From Tetmemena sp. SeJ-2015 (taxonomy: Eukaryota; Ciliophora; Spirotrichea; Sporadotrichida; Oxytrichidae), in NCBI GenBank assembly GCA_027382625.1, contig JAJKFJ010022933.1:1-64000 (forward strand): 64,000 nt of DNA. Direction: 5' to 3'. Positions 36,021 to 46,086 of the stretch are shown one piece after another. The position numbers and the translations under genes are program-made. The first letter of the stretch is position 1. The number at the start of each line of letters is the position of its first letter. Below the pieces are notes generated by a model. That model worked only from the letters and a program-made list of their open reading frames with translations, was not told the DNA's origin and searched no databases.

Positions 36021-36793
36021 ATGGAGAGACAGAGATCCACAACCTAGATCATAGAGGATATAAAAAGCCAGATAGTTTGCATATCAAAGGCAGCTAAGGT
36101 ACACTTTCAATTCTAAGAGTTATTTAATCCCTAGCTTAGTAAACAGAAGAGATGTATGGTAATCTGGCAAAGAAAGACTTCTCTTAAGTAGATTGGGTGA
36201 AACCCCAGACTCCAGAGCAATATCAAGTAAGCATTCTATAAATTTATTCCTAAAAAGGCTAATTAGAGAGCTGGTTTAATCTTAAATTTAATAGGGAGTA
36301 AAACAATTCATGGAGAACTATAAGCATCACGTTCATACTTTGAGAAAGAAAAGGAAGGAAAACAAAATTAGCTCTCACTTCTTCTAGACTGTAGACAGAG
36401 AAACTAGAATGGTATATTCTTTACCCAGTTCTATCTCAATCACTTTAAAATTATTCCTAAAATCTGTTCTAGAAAAATGTAGACCCAGAAAAAGTAACTC
36501 CCATGTTCAGCCATTTGACAGCTCCACCAAAATTGTAACACATTTCAAAATTGAATCTCAAATGATATAGTTGGACCGAAAAAGATTGCAAAGTATATTT
36601 CAGCGAACTAGAGAGAGGATCTCTAGATGAGAAGAAAAGACTCAGAGAACTGTAATGCTCTTTAATTTAGTGATTAATGAAAAAAATATAGTGCGGAAAG
36701 AGAAAATTCGAGATATTTATATCAGTAGCAATCAATGAAGGCATTAAGTCTATCAAGAAATTAGAGCGAGATGAATAGCATTATTCTACATGA
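36021..36793 (+). CDS. Uncharacterised basic helical protein, structure incomplete
   Basis: Not recognised. From ATG 36021 four exons with GT-AG introns (near 36092-36142, 36229-36299, 36410-36475) give a basic helical protein: IEDIKSQIVCISKAAK, WVKPQTPEQYQ, FMENYKHHVHTLRKKRKENK, PEKVTPMFSHLTAPP. The frame then meets TGA near 36568 although coding-like sequence continues (SWTEKDCKVYFSELERGSLDEKK, KRKFEIFISVAINEGIKSIK). An 8-bp direct repeat CAAAATTG flanks 18 bp just before it, but removing that alone does not delete the TGA. The 3' structure is unresolved. Confidence 0.5.
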
Positions 36794-36871
36794 GTCACTT
36801 GATAAATCTAATAAAAAGGCAATTAGAGACATATTCAGTTGAGATTTAACCTTTAAATATAAAATTTAATA

Positions 36872-38537
36872 ATGAGTTTAGTCAACAGTTAAAAATCTAA
36901 TGGAGATAAAAAACGCCATTCGACATCAATCCAGGATTTGAAGCATTTTATTTTAGCAGATTGTATGAAACCCACTAAATAGAAGCAAACTTTCTTAGAG
37001 ATCGAAATTGAGTAGCAGTAAATATTCAATAATCTAGCAATTAGATTTTAAGGAACTGTAAAAAACTACTCTACCACTTATGTCCGCTGTAGCGATATCA
37101 AATATTCTATACACTAATTTACATTCTTTCTACCCACTTTACATGGAGAGCAACTTTCCTTAACTATAATCAACGCACTTTGGGATAATCTTAGCCATTT
37201 TTGAAGTTGCTAATTTAGTTACCTCACTTGTAATAGGTCTCTATATAGGGAAGATAAAGAGGAAGAACTTGATAAAAAAAAATTTAATATGTTTTTGATA
37301 ATCTACTCCTACTTATTATTGTTTTTGGGCACAGTGGCATTTTGCGGCTTGCCTCTGCTTCCTCCTGAATAATATATGCTCTTCTTCATTTTATCTTTGG
37401 CTTTCAGAGTAGTGCAAGGAGTAGCAAGTGCAGCGATTCAGATATGTGCTTACTCATTTGCAACAAATGAAATGGGATAAGATAAAGACACTTATATTGG
37501 CTATGTTGAAATGTCATTAGGAGTAGGAGATATGATTGGACCTGCAATTGGTAGTTTTTTATTTGACCAGTCAGGATTCACAGGTACATTTGTGGGCTTT
37601 AGTGCAATGGTCGGAATTGGAATCATCCTATCAATAGTCAAGATCCCTTAATCTTTGAATCAGAGAAGTGATGCAAATAAAGCAGCAGAGAATCAAGATG
37701 AATCGGATGAGGAGGATGTCGGAGATTAAAACAACTAACAATAAAATAGAGAAAACTCGAGTCAGCGTTTTAATTATTATTCTTTTAGCTTTCGTATAGC
37801 GGAGAATGGGAAGATTTGAGGTACAGAGACTTCTTCTTAAATATCGAATGCCTGGTATGCTTACTGAGTGCATGCTTTTCAGTTATTTTTACTCTCTACA
37901 TAGACTGCATCTTGGCAGTTTATATTCACACCCACTATGGAGTAGCCAAAAATTTGATAGGAGTATTTTTCTTCTTGCCCTCTATTTGCTACGTAATAGG
38001 AGCTCCATTAAGTTCTTGGCTCTCGACCCTAATCCATAGAAGATATGTAGTTCTCATAGCTTTTTCTCTAATGGTAGTTTAAAGTTTCTTTGAGGGACCT
38101 AGTCAACTATTTAAACATAGAGCACAATTATTTTATATTTGGGCTACCAATGTCACTACCTTTAATTGTCATAGGAGTTACAATGCTAGGATTGATTTAG
38201 ATTTAATATATACAATGCATTTTGTAAATTGTGTCTTTCAATGGCGCTTGTGCCTTTAATGTCAGAATTGATAGAAATACTTGAGGGGATGAACAGATTC
38301 GATCCTGACTAAATAAGTGATGTCACAGCCAGTTTATTCAACTCTATGTTCAATCTTGGAAACTTACTTGCTCCTCTTGCAGCAGGAGTACTTAATGACA
38401 GCTATGGATACACTTACACTACAGATTTCATGATGATCACAGCATTTATATACTGTCTCTTTTACTACTTCACTATGATATAGTTTACAAATAATTTTTA
38501 CAAGAACATTAAGATTCTTTCAATTTCTAAAATATGA
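36872..38537 (+). CDS. Major facilitator superfamily transporter (SLC18B1-like)
   Basis: Twelve-helix MFS layout. A Q/S/K-rich cytosolic N-terminus leads to AVAISNILYTNLHSFYPLY, IILAIFEVANLVTSLVIGLYIGK, then FRVVQGVASAAIQICAYSFA and GYVEMSLGVGDMIGPAIGSFLF, which is the amine-transporter-like G..G..G.P..G motif. A charged central loop (ESDEEDVGD) separates the second half, with ECLVCLLSACFSVIFTLY, GVFFFLPSICYVIGAPLSSWL, TMLGLCLSMALVPLM and FNLGNLLAPLAAGVL. Two IESs are clear (37764-37789 and 38191-38231). Single-base frame shifts in homopolymers near 37285 (A run) and 38115 also need correction, which may be sequencing errors or further tiny IESs. The substrate is not predictable. Confidence 0.85.
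37764..37789 (+). other. IES, pointer AGC, 23 bp
   Basis: AGC occurs at 37764-37766 and 37787-37789. Excision gives SSQLSYSGEWEDLRYRDFF, linking the central loop to the seventh helix. GT-AG splicing fails on phase. Confidence 0.72.
38191..38231 (+). other. IES, pointer ATTG, 37 bp
   Basis: ATTG occurs at 38191-38194 and 38228-38231. Excision gives TMLGLCLSMALVPLMSEL, a good transmembrane helix. There is no GT-AG alternative. Confidence 0.85.
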
Positions 38538-38803
38538 TTAAAAGGAAAATTCAATTTAGTTATTCTTAAATTTGTTCTTAATGGTACTTTAAAAAATAAT
38601 TGAGCTCACTCTATAAGTCAATGTTTTTTAATAAAAATCTGATCTTAATTAGATCGTCTAATATTTGGAAGGGATCTCAATTGAGTATGATTAATTTTGT
38701 CGATGGAATTTAGATAATAAAATGGGTCAATCATAGCTACTGTGAATTAAATTTTTATTTACAACAAAATTATTTTTATTCAACAAAAAAGGTTATAAAA
38801 ATT

Positions 38804-40024
38804 TCAAGAATTCTTATTTTAAATCCAGCCAGGAATGAGTTCTTCTATGTCAGAAGTTATAATTAATTTTATTAGACTCTCACAGTTGCTGTTATTGAAC
38901 ACTAAGGTATCATAAGCATGCTGAAAAGCTCTTTGAACCTTCCTTATGTTAAATGCTTTAGATCCAATATCAGTTTCTAAGTCCTGAGGATTTTCCAAGC
39001 AAAATCTACTCGCCTTTTCATCATACCCCTACCAACCTCGCATTTATTTTTGAAATAAGAATCCTTCCTCTCTAATTGATATTCCTATAGTCTCATAGTT
39101 AAACTCTGTTCCATAGAGTTTGAAAAAATCTAGCAAGTGCTTTCCTAAGTCCACTTAATCAGTTTTAAAAAGCTTGTACTATCGTTGCAAAAAAGAAGTA
39201 ACCATCATGGTTAGCAAGAAGGAGCCTACTCCTCCTGAATAGGGCTCATTTAACTGCCTTGACTTTAAAAAGCACTTTAGAACAATCAGGAGGGGCTTGA
39301 GTTCGGGATACTTGAGTATCAATTGTTAAACCAGTTTCACGCAATAAACTCCATTCGTTCTGTTGAAAGAAATGTCAACTCTTACTCCATACTTAGCATC
39401 AGCCATTTTTATGAGAGGTACAACTGTATTTTTCAATAGCTCAATACTCCTGCAAGCTTTGTTTCTCACTAATTGCATCAGCTATCTTCTACATTAATCT
39501 AGAATTGTTTGCTTCTTATTTGTAAACAACTATATCTATGTCAGAATTAGGCAAGTTAAGTCCAGTTGCACAAGACCCAAAAATACGAAAATATCTGCTT
39601 CAGGATAAACGCTTTTCACTACTTTTTCAATACTTTCAGCAACTTCATACCTGATCTCCTTATCCTCCTAACTTGGAGAAATGAAGTCTACAAACTCAAT
39701 TATCTCATTGTGCAGCATCATATGTGCATCTTTAATTCTTCTAGTACTATCTGTGAGCCAAGGATAGTTTCTCCTTTATAAATGCTTTCGCTTATTCTAA
39801 TCTTCTTCCTCATCATCTTCATTATTGTTATTTAGAGCTTAATCTCTTTGATTTTTCTTTGATTTATTTTCATATTTAGAGGGGTTTACATCCTTAAAAC
39901 TTATAAAATCATCATCTTTCATTTCTTCATCTTCATTTTGAGAATTAACTTTTTTCTTCTCGATATCTGAGGTTTTCTCATTTGTTGTGTCAAATTACAT
40001 ATCTCCTTAAAATTTAGAATCCAT
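38804..40024 (-). CDS. Non-canonical poly(A) polymerase, TRF4/PAPD5-like
   Basis: Nucleotidyltransferase of the TRAMP type that adds short A tails to nuclear RNAs for decay. After an acidic, N-rich N-terminus the motifs are: RRNYPWLTDSTRRIKDAHMML, the catalytic block GSCATGLNLPNSDIDIVV (G-S with the Asp pair), RSIELLKNTVVPLIKM, KYGVRVDISFN (third Asp), LKPLLIVLKCFLKSRQLNEPYSGGVGSF (nucleotide-recognition motif) and the central-domain end with DLETDIGSKAFNIRKVQRAF. An 8-bp IES-like segment with pointer ATTTT (39580-39592) must be removed to form the catalytic GS motif. A 4-bp AAA-flanked shift near 39480 also has to go. ATG is at 40022-40024 and TGA at 38804-38806. Confidence 0.9.
39580..39592 (-). 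other. Micro-IES, pointer ATTTT (AAAAT on +), 8 bp
   Basis: AAAAT occurs at 39580-39584 and 39588-39592, with three bases between. Excision creates EADIFGSCATG, the catalytic motif of the polymerase. The shift could instead be a sequencing error, but the repeat and exact repair favour an IES. Confidence 0.6.
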
Positions 40025-40362
40025 AATTAATCTTTTATTTGATTTTATTGAAAATTAAAATTACTTATGTTAATCAAACATATTTTTGAATATTCAAACT
40101 CCTCATTCAAGCAAGATAACAGAAAATCACAGAATAAAGCCCAATTAAATACTGACTCTAATCAATAATTAAGAATAATAAGATATAGATAGTTGGTAGA
40201 AATCTGAGTAAATTAATGTGGTGGTGATCTGATTATTTAGTAACCCAACCAATACTTAAATTTAAGCCTTAATTTATCCGACCAGATCAGTTTATTTAGG
40301 TATATTTAAGAAGTCTCCGCCTTAACAATTATAAAATATTGTAGTTTCCAACTCACACTTCC
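40025..40362. other. Intergenic region of divergent genes
   Basis: AT-rich, between the poly(A) polymerase (-) and the large membrane protein (+). No motif is recognised. Confidence 0.4.
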
Positions 40363-43300
40363 ATGGACCAGCACCCAGAAGTTTTACCCCCGCAACTCAA
40401 CTCTCACAATTAAGAGAGAAGAGCAAGGTAGTAAAACTAGAATAACTATCAAAGTTAATACTAGGCAAATTCTGCTAATCATGAGGTTAGTAAATCTTAA
40501 GATTTTTAGATTTTGGGATATATTTCTTTTGGCTTTGAGGTTCGACTGATTATAATCAGTCACAATATTTATTATCAGATATTTACTAAGTGGATCCTCT
40601 TATCTAATCATATAACCATCTCAAAAATATATTATAGATGCCCCAGCCTCCTCATATGCAACCACCTTATGCATAGCAGGCCTTCTACTACCCAGCCATG
40701 ATGCACATGCCACCTCCTCCTCCACCTCATCTTAATCATAGAGGAAGACATGGCCCTCATCACAAACATCCTATCAAGAAGGCTCATAAGTCTCTTGCAA
40801 GAATCAGTAAATGTCAGACGGTATCGGGCTATGGACTCGTAGCTGTTAACGCCATTTTCGCACTGACAAGTCTCTTTACCCTCTTCACTCTTGAAACTTG
40901 GAAAAACATAACCTTCAAAGACTCTACAGGAGAGAAATATTCTATTTCCTTGACCCACTCTGGCCTTTTGGTTTTATCTGTTCTCAAACTTGTGTTCCAT
41001 ATCATTTTGGCAAAGATTGGATTTGAAACTATCTCTTCTTTCAAGCCAGTTATGGACGATTTGGATAATGTGATAGCTCTGGGCCCTCTTAACTATTAAC
41101 CTAAACAACTCTCTGAGAACTTGAAGACCCATAAGAAGAAAGTTGCTCGACTCTTCGGCCTAACGTTCTTATTGATTTTAGTGTCAGCTATTTTCGCTAG
41201 ATGCTTCTTGATAAAGACTGCCAATGACTTTGTCGATAAAAAGTACGGTGTCTCCCATTCAAAGAATAGACATCATTAAGGTCTTAGGTCTCAAAACCCT
41301 CACTCGTTTTAAAACATGAACAACAGTGATGAGATTGATGAGGATGAGCAATCTCAAATGCCCCCAAGACCTCAAAGACATTCCGAAGAAGACCAATCTG
41401 AAGATTAAATGGAAGATTTTAGAGGAGAAGACTCTCAATCTAATGAATCCAGAGATTAAGGATTCCAAAACAGAAATGGAAGAGAGGAAAGAAATGGCAG
41501 AGATAGACCTAGCCCCCCTCCCAGAAATGATTCTGAAGGTGACTTCGATTTTAATGGAGAATTCGATCCAAGATTTAGACCTGATAATGAATCAAACTTT
41601 GATTAAAATGAGACCTAACCCAGAGAGCATTTTAATAGGCACCACAACAAGCATTAAAATCCAGACTTCGGAGATGATAATCAAACTTTCTCAAATGAGG
41701 AGGAGGATGAGATTACATTCTTCAATGAAAGCGAATTCGACAACCAAAAATTACCTTTCCAATCTCAACAAAGACTTCAGAAACTTAATTTAAGAGGCTA
41801 ACATTCAGACTTTGAAAATGAGGATTCCAACAATTTCCTTGAAGAGAGAGAAAACAGGAGATAATTTAGAGATAAATTCAGAAAGTTCAGACCTAGAATG
41901 GACAAGAGAGAATCTTAAAACGACAGGGAATTTAGACCTCGTTTTAATTTCACTCAAGAGGATTATTAAACTAGACTTATTCAGATAATTTAAAATGAAA
42001 AGTGAGTTATAATTTAACTCATGAATGAATTCCTTCAATAAGTTCTCAATTCTCAAGGTGAGTCATTCTTTAGACCACCTCCTCATCACGACTCACACCA
42101 TCCCAGATAATTCAATAAAAGCTGCTCAAACTCATCCGACACTGAATTTAACTCTACTAATGCAACTGAAGTATTTGATGCTAATTTTAACATCTCGAAT
42201 GAGCATTTCCCAATTCCTTCTCTTCCTAGATGGGATAATTCTAGCGAGGACTTGATTCAAGACTCCATTGAAAAATTCATCTCTTAGATTAACAGCACAA
42301 ATATCTCTGAAGCTCTGAATAAAAGTTTATTCAACTCAACCTTATTTTCTCCATTCAATTTGACCAATCCCTTAAGAGTCAAAATAATCTTGCATCATTT
42401 GCTCAGATTAATTGAAAGATTAGGAGGAGATAGACTTCCTTTTGATAACTTTGATGAGACCAGATTCTTCAATTCTTTTGAATTTGAAAGAGAAGATAGA
42501 AGACCTCATCACTCTTATGGAAGAAGTTAGAGACCTAGAGACTTCGATGATGAAGAAGAAGATGAAGATGAATTTGATAGAGAACCTCATTTCAGAAGAT
42601 CTCATGGCTTTGACAACGAAGATGATGAAGAAATATTCTTTAGAAGATCTCACAGACCTCAAAGAGAGCAGAGAAGATCCTACTTTAATAGATTTGACGA
42701 TGACGAGGAGTTTGAAAGACCTCCTTCAAGATTCAGATAACATCATTAAAAAGAGAGAAACTTCAGAGATTTCGATCAAGATGAATTTGAAGACCTAGAA
42801 TATGATAACTGGTCTGGTCATACCTAATCAAGAAGATCAAATCACTTCAATGGTTTCGAGCATTCTTTTAGACCTGAAGGCCATCACTAACCATCAAGAT
42901 CAAGAAGAGAGAGATTTAACGAGGATTTCGATGATGAAGACTTTGAAGAGAGAGATTAGAGAATGCCAATGAGATAGAAACCAATCGAATTTATTTAATT
43001 TGACGAGGAAGAAGAGGACTAATTCGAGAGTAATAACCATTAGAGATTCTCAAGGAGAGATAACAGAAGACCTAGAAGCGATGAAAACTTTGACGAAAGA
43101 TAAGATTCTTAGTTCGAATCAAGAGAATTTACACAAAGATAACCTCAATAAGGAAAGGAAAGATCTCATTCTAAGAAATCAAACTTCGCCAATAGGTTTT
43201 AAGATGAAAATAAATTCGGAAGATAATGAGAATAAGATGGGCAGATCAGGATCAATGAAAGAGCATTTGAACAGAGACTTCAAAAGATCAAGTAACAGAG

Positions 43301-43876
43301 ATTCTAATTTCGGATTTACTTCCGAGAAAACTCAGACTTAAAATCCAATGAAAGAGCATTCTAAAGATCAACAACTAAACTTTAAGTTCAACAAGTTCTC
43401 TAGATCCTTTGATTAAGATTAAGATGAAGAGGAAGATTACTTTGAGGATAATTAGAGCTTAGATGATCAGGAAGACCAGCAAAAGCCCTCTAAATTTGAA
43501 GGGGATGATGAGGAGGAAGAAGAAGAGCACTTTGTTCCTAAGATTAGAATCAACTTTAGCAAAGCTCTCAGCTGATTAGGCAAGAGACAAGTTGATAAAG
43601 ATGATTAGCTGCCATATCATTAAAGCATTCACTATCGCTTCATTGTCCTTGGCTGCAATAGGTGGCTTCCTCGTATTCTTGATCTCTCGAGCCTAGAAGC
43701 ATCAAGAATTTAGAGAGAACTTCCACAGTCAACAACTTCCTCAACAGCCAGTTGCTTAGATTTTCAACTAAGTTCCTCCTCCTATGTATTAAAACCTTAA
43801 CTACTCCTACAATTCTGAGGCTGATAGTGAGGTCAATCTCTCAGGCAGACCTCTTGAGGCTAATAATCTTAACTGA
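40363..43876 (+). CDS. Large acidic membrane protein, member 1 of a local family
   Basis: Family not known to me. Exon 1 is Q/N/H-rich; a GT-AG intron (about 40488-40636) leads to a P/M/H-rich cytosolic stretch (MMHMPPPPPP). Then comes the family core: ISKCQTVSGYG, a membrane segment with ALTSLFTLFTLETW, a short loop with DSTGEKYSISLTHSG, a second segment LLVLSVLKLVFHIILAK, FKPVMDDLDN, basic KTHKKKVA and a third segment LTFLLILVSAIFARCFL. About 800 residues of D/E/R/F/N-rich low complexity follow (blocks like DFDDEEEDEDEFD and RRSHR). A last transmembrane helix (IASLSLAAIGGFLVFLI) precedes a Q/P/N-rich tail. Three IESs: 41994-42029, 43201-43224 and 43570-43611. Paralogues lie at 52.7-54.1 and 55.6-59.7 kb. 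Topology suggests a surface protein. Confidence 0.75.
41994..42029 (+). other. IES, pointer AATGAA, 30 bp, removes TGA
   Basis: AATGAA occurs at 41994-41999 and 42024-42029. The frame is unchanged but an in-frame TGA near 42003 is deleted, giving IIQNEFLQQVLNSQG. Confidence 0.8.
43201..43224 (+). other. IES, pointer AAGAT, 19 bp
   Basis: AAGAT occurs at 43201-43205 and 43220-43224, with a third copy at 43234-43238. Only the first-to-second pairing (19 bp) moves the frame into the acidic continuation NRFQDNENKMGRSG. Confidence 0.8.
43570..43611 (+). other. IES, pointer AGCTG, 37 bp
   Basis: AGCTG occurs at 43570-43574 and 43607-43611. Excision gives FSKALSCHIIKAFTIASL and restores the C-terminal transmembrane helix; unexcised, the frame ends at TGA inside the element. 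Confidence 0.9.
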
Positions 43877-44185
43877 GGAATCTATTACTATGAATCTAAG
43901 CTTCTCACGAGCATTTTCAAAATGATTGAGACTCTGTCTCTATCAAATCAAGATTCTTACCCTTAAGTATATCTTGTAGCTTATTCTTCTTTTATAAATT
44001 TTATAAGACTTTATAATTACCAATCTTAGTCATTTAATATAAATTCACTTGAGATGCTTTATGGGACTAAGCAATTATAGAAAGAGAAATAATTTATTTA
44101 AACAGGGAGACTATAGCCATTTAAATAAAAGAGCCTAATCAGCAAATATTCTGGAAATTTATCTACAAAAAATTCTGATCAACAA

Positions 44186-45764
44186 ATGTCAAAGTTCTTA
44201 ATGAGAATGGGAACCAAGAAGGAGAAATTCTTGGTACTTATGAAAATTCTCTCAGTGGAAATTCCTGTTAAGGAAACATTCAGTCGCATGTCCATCGAAT
44301 GGAAAAGGGGCAACAAGAAAAGTGAAACTAAGACTCCATTCGAAATTACGAAAGAGAAACCTATTGCCTATATAAATGAGACCTTCTCTAAAGTTTCAAT
44401 CTTCTACAAAAGCACCAAGACTGGGTTTATCTTAATTTTCATTTTTTAAATTGAGAAGTACTTTAAAAAGCTTGCCCTCTTCAGAGTGAAGGGGTATACT
44501 GCAAGTAGTGGAAACAAGGAGAAGGTACTCGGTGAGTTAGAATTGGACATCTCCCTCTTTATGAATTCTGCTGGGGATACGAAAATACTGCAGCTTAACA
44601 AAGCCCTGCCCAATTCTAAAATCGAACTTTAAATTTCAATCCAAAAGTATGATCCAACTAACCAGATCTTGTCACAGTCATCAAGAGAAAATATAATAAC
44701 ATTTTTCTTTTTGTTGTCAACAGGAAACAACTTCATCATGGATGATTCTTCGAGTGAGGATGAGACTCATCAAACGACCTTGGCAGCTGGGAAGCTAAGC
44801 GACTCCAATTTACAACAAACAATAGTAGGGAGTTTCCGACAAACTACAAGTACCGATCTGTCGTCAGTAAATAATTTTGAGGAGATGAAGGGAAGAGACA
44901 TATCTAATACAGTTGTGGAGCCAGTACCAGGCAGCCTGAGATAGTTGATTGACAGCCCCAGTGGAGAGGGATAAAGAGATGGCTCGAGTGGAAACCTAGT
45001 ATCTTAACAAATTGATAAGATGTATGATAATGAACGAACATACACACAGCAGTTGCAATAGGAAGATATAGAGCTACTTTTGAAGGAAAATGAACAGCAG
45101 CGTTGGCGAATCAAGGACCTAGAAAATGAGGTTAGTGACCTCAAAGCACAAATAGATTTCAAACTCAAGTCACATTCCAACTACTCTTCAATAGTAGAGT
45201 AAAAAAGTAAGTATAAGGTATATCTTCTCATATTTGGTTCTAGTGGAGGAGCTTGAGAATGAGAAGTCAGAGTTACTAAAGCAATTGAAGAGCAAGGCGG
45301 AACATGACAACAACTCTGATTTGCAAGCTCATTTTTAACAAGAGCTAGAGATTCAGGAACTTAAAAAGATAATTAAGGAACTTGAAGATACTTGCACCAA
45401 GCAAATTCACAGAGCTTTTTTTCTTTCCTCTATAGTATTCATTTTTGAGTGTCTCATATGAACGGCGAAGCTGCCAAATCTGCAAATTTGACATCTCTTG
45501 ACACTGATGGCTTGAACGAGTTGTCAGTCTAGCACCAAAAGAAGTGTGTATTTTGCTTAGAATTTATTTAAGATTGAGGATAAATAAAGAGAGAACTCAA
45601 GTATCCTCTCAGAGCTAGAGGAAATCAAAACTTAATTGGCCCTCAAGGAGAGAGAAAACTAGCAGCTAAAGCAAATAGTTCAAATCGTTTAGCAGCAGCT
45701 AGAAGATTTGAAGACCTCTCAATCAGTAAAAGAGGAAATTTATGAAATTGATTAGTTCAACTGA
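44186..45764 (+). CDS. NT-C2 (EEIG1/EHBP1-type) domain coiled-coil protein
   Basis: The N-terminus fits the N-terminal C2 domain of the EEIG1/EHBP1/plant PMI group: KFLVLMKILSVEIP, SIEWKRGNKKSETK, YINETFSKVSIFYKS, LALFRVKGYTASSGNKEKVL, GELELDISLF. Such C2 domains tether proteins to membranes and are usually followed by coiled coils in trafficking or organelle-movement adaptors. Here a serine-rich linker (DDSSSEDE) leads to coiled coils (NEQQRWRIKDLENEVSDLKAQI and ILSELEEIKTQLA). A GT-AG intron sits near 45207-45243 and another short one near 45550-45575. An IES with pointer AGCT is at 45413-45472; a TCA-flanked AT-rich insertion near 44677-44722 and a hydrophobic stretch near 44425-44450 may be in-frame IESs. 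The TGA is at 45762-45764. Confidence 0.78.
45413..45472 (+). other. IES, pointer AGCT, 56 bp
   Basis: AGCT occurs at 45413-45416 and 45469-45472. Excision joins TKQIHRA to AKSANLTSLDTDG in frame and removes a TGA-terminated hydrophobic run. Confidence 0.82.
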
Positions 45765-46086
45765 CTGACTGATCTCATTCTGTCATTTATTTTATACACC
45801 GTATCTTTATGAATCTTATTCCACCATTAGAGACATATTCATAAGAGTAAACTTGGGTCAAGATTTTGCAACATTTTATCGATTTATAGTTTAAAATAAG
45901 TGAGTTTATTAAAATGAGGTTTATCAATCTAAAATCTGCATTTTTATTTTCCATTGAAAGCTTTTAACATATTCAATGAACAGGTAGAAGGTTATAAGAA
46001 TTAGGGGATACAGATTTTTATTGTAATTTAAGGATTTTTGTATAAAGTCAAAATGAATTATTATTTTGTAATTGATTATTATTTAA
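45765..46086. other. AT-rich gap upstream of the channel gene
   Basis: No recognised feature. It is AT-rich and probably regulatory for the downstream gene. Confidence 0.4.

Noticed and set aside
39470..39490. A 4-bp AAA-flanked insertion in the poly(A) polymerase, a similar AAT-flanked 4-bp shift near 20840, and one-base homopolymer shifts in the MFS gene
   Set aside because: Each needs correction to keep the frame, but with one to four bases I cannot separate a minimal IES from a sequencing error, so they are not listed as features.
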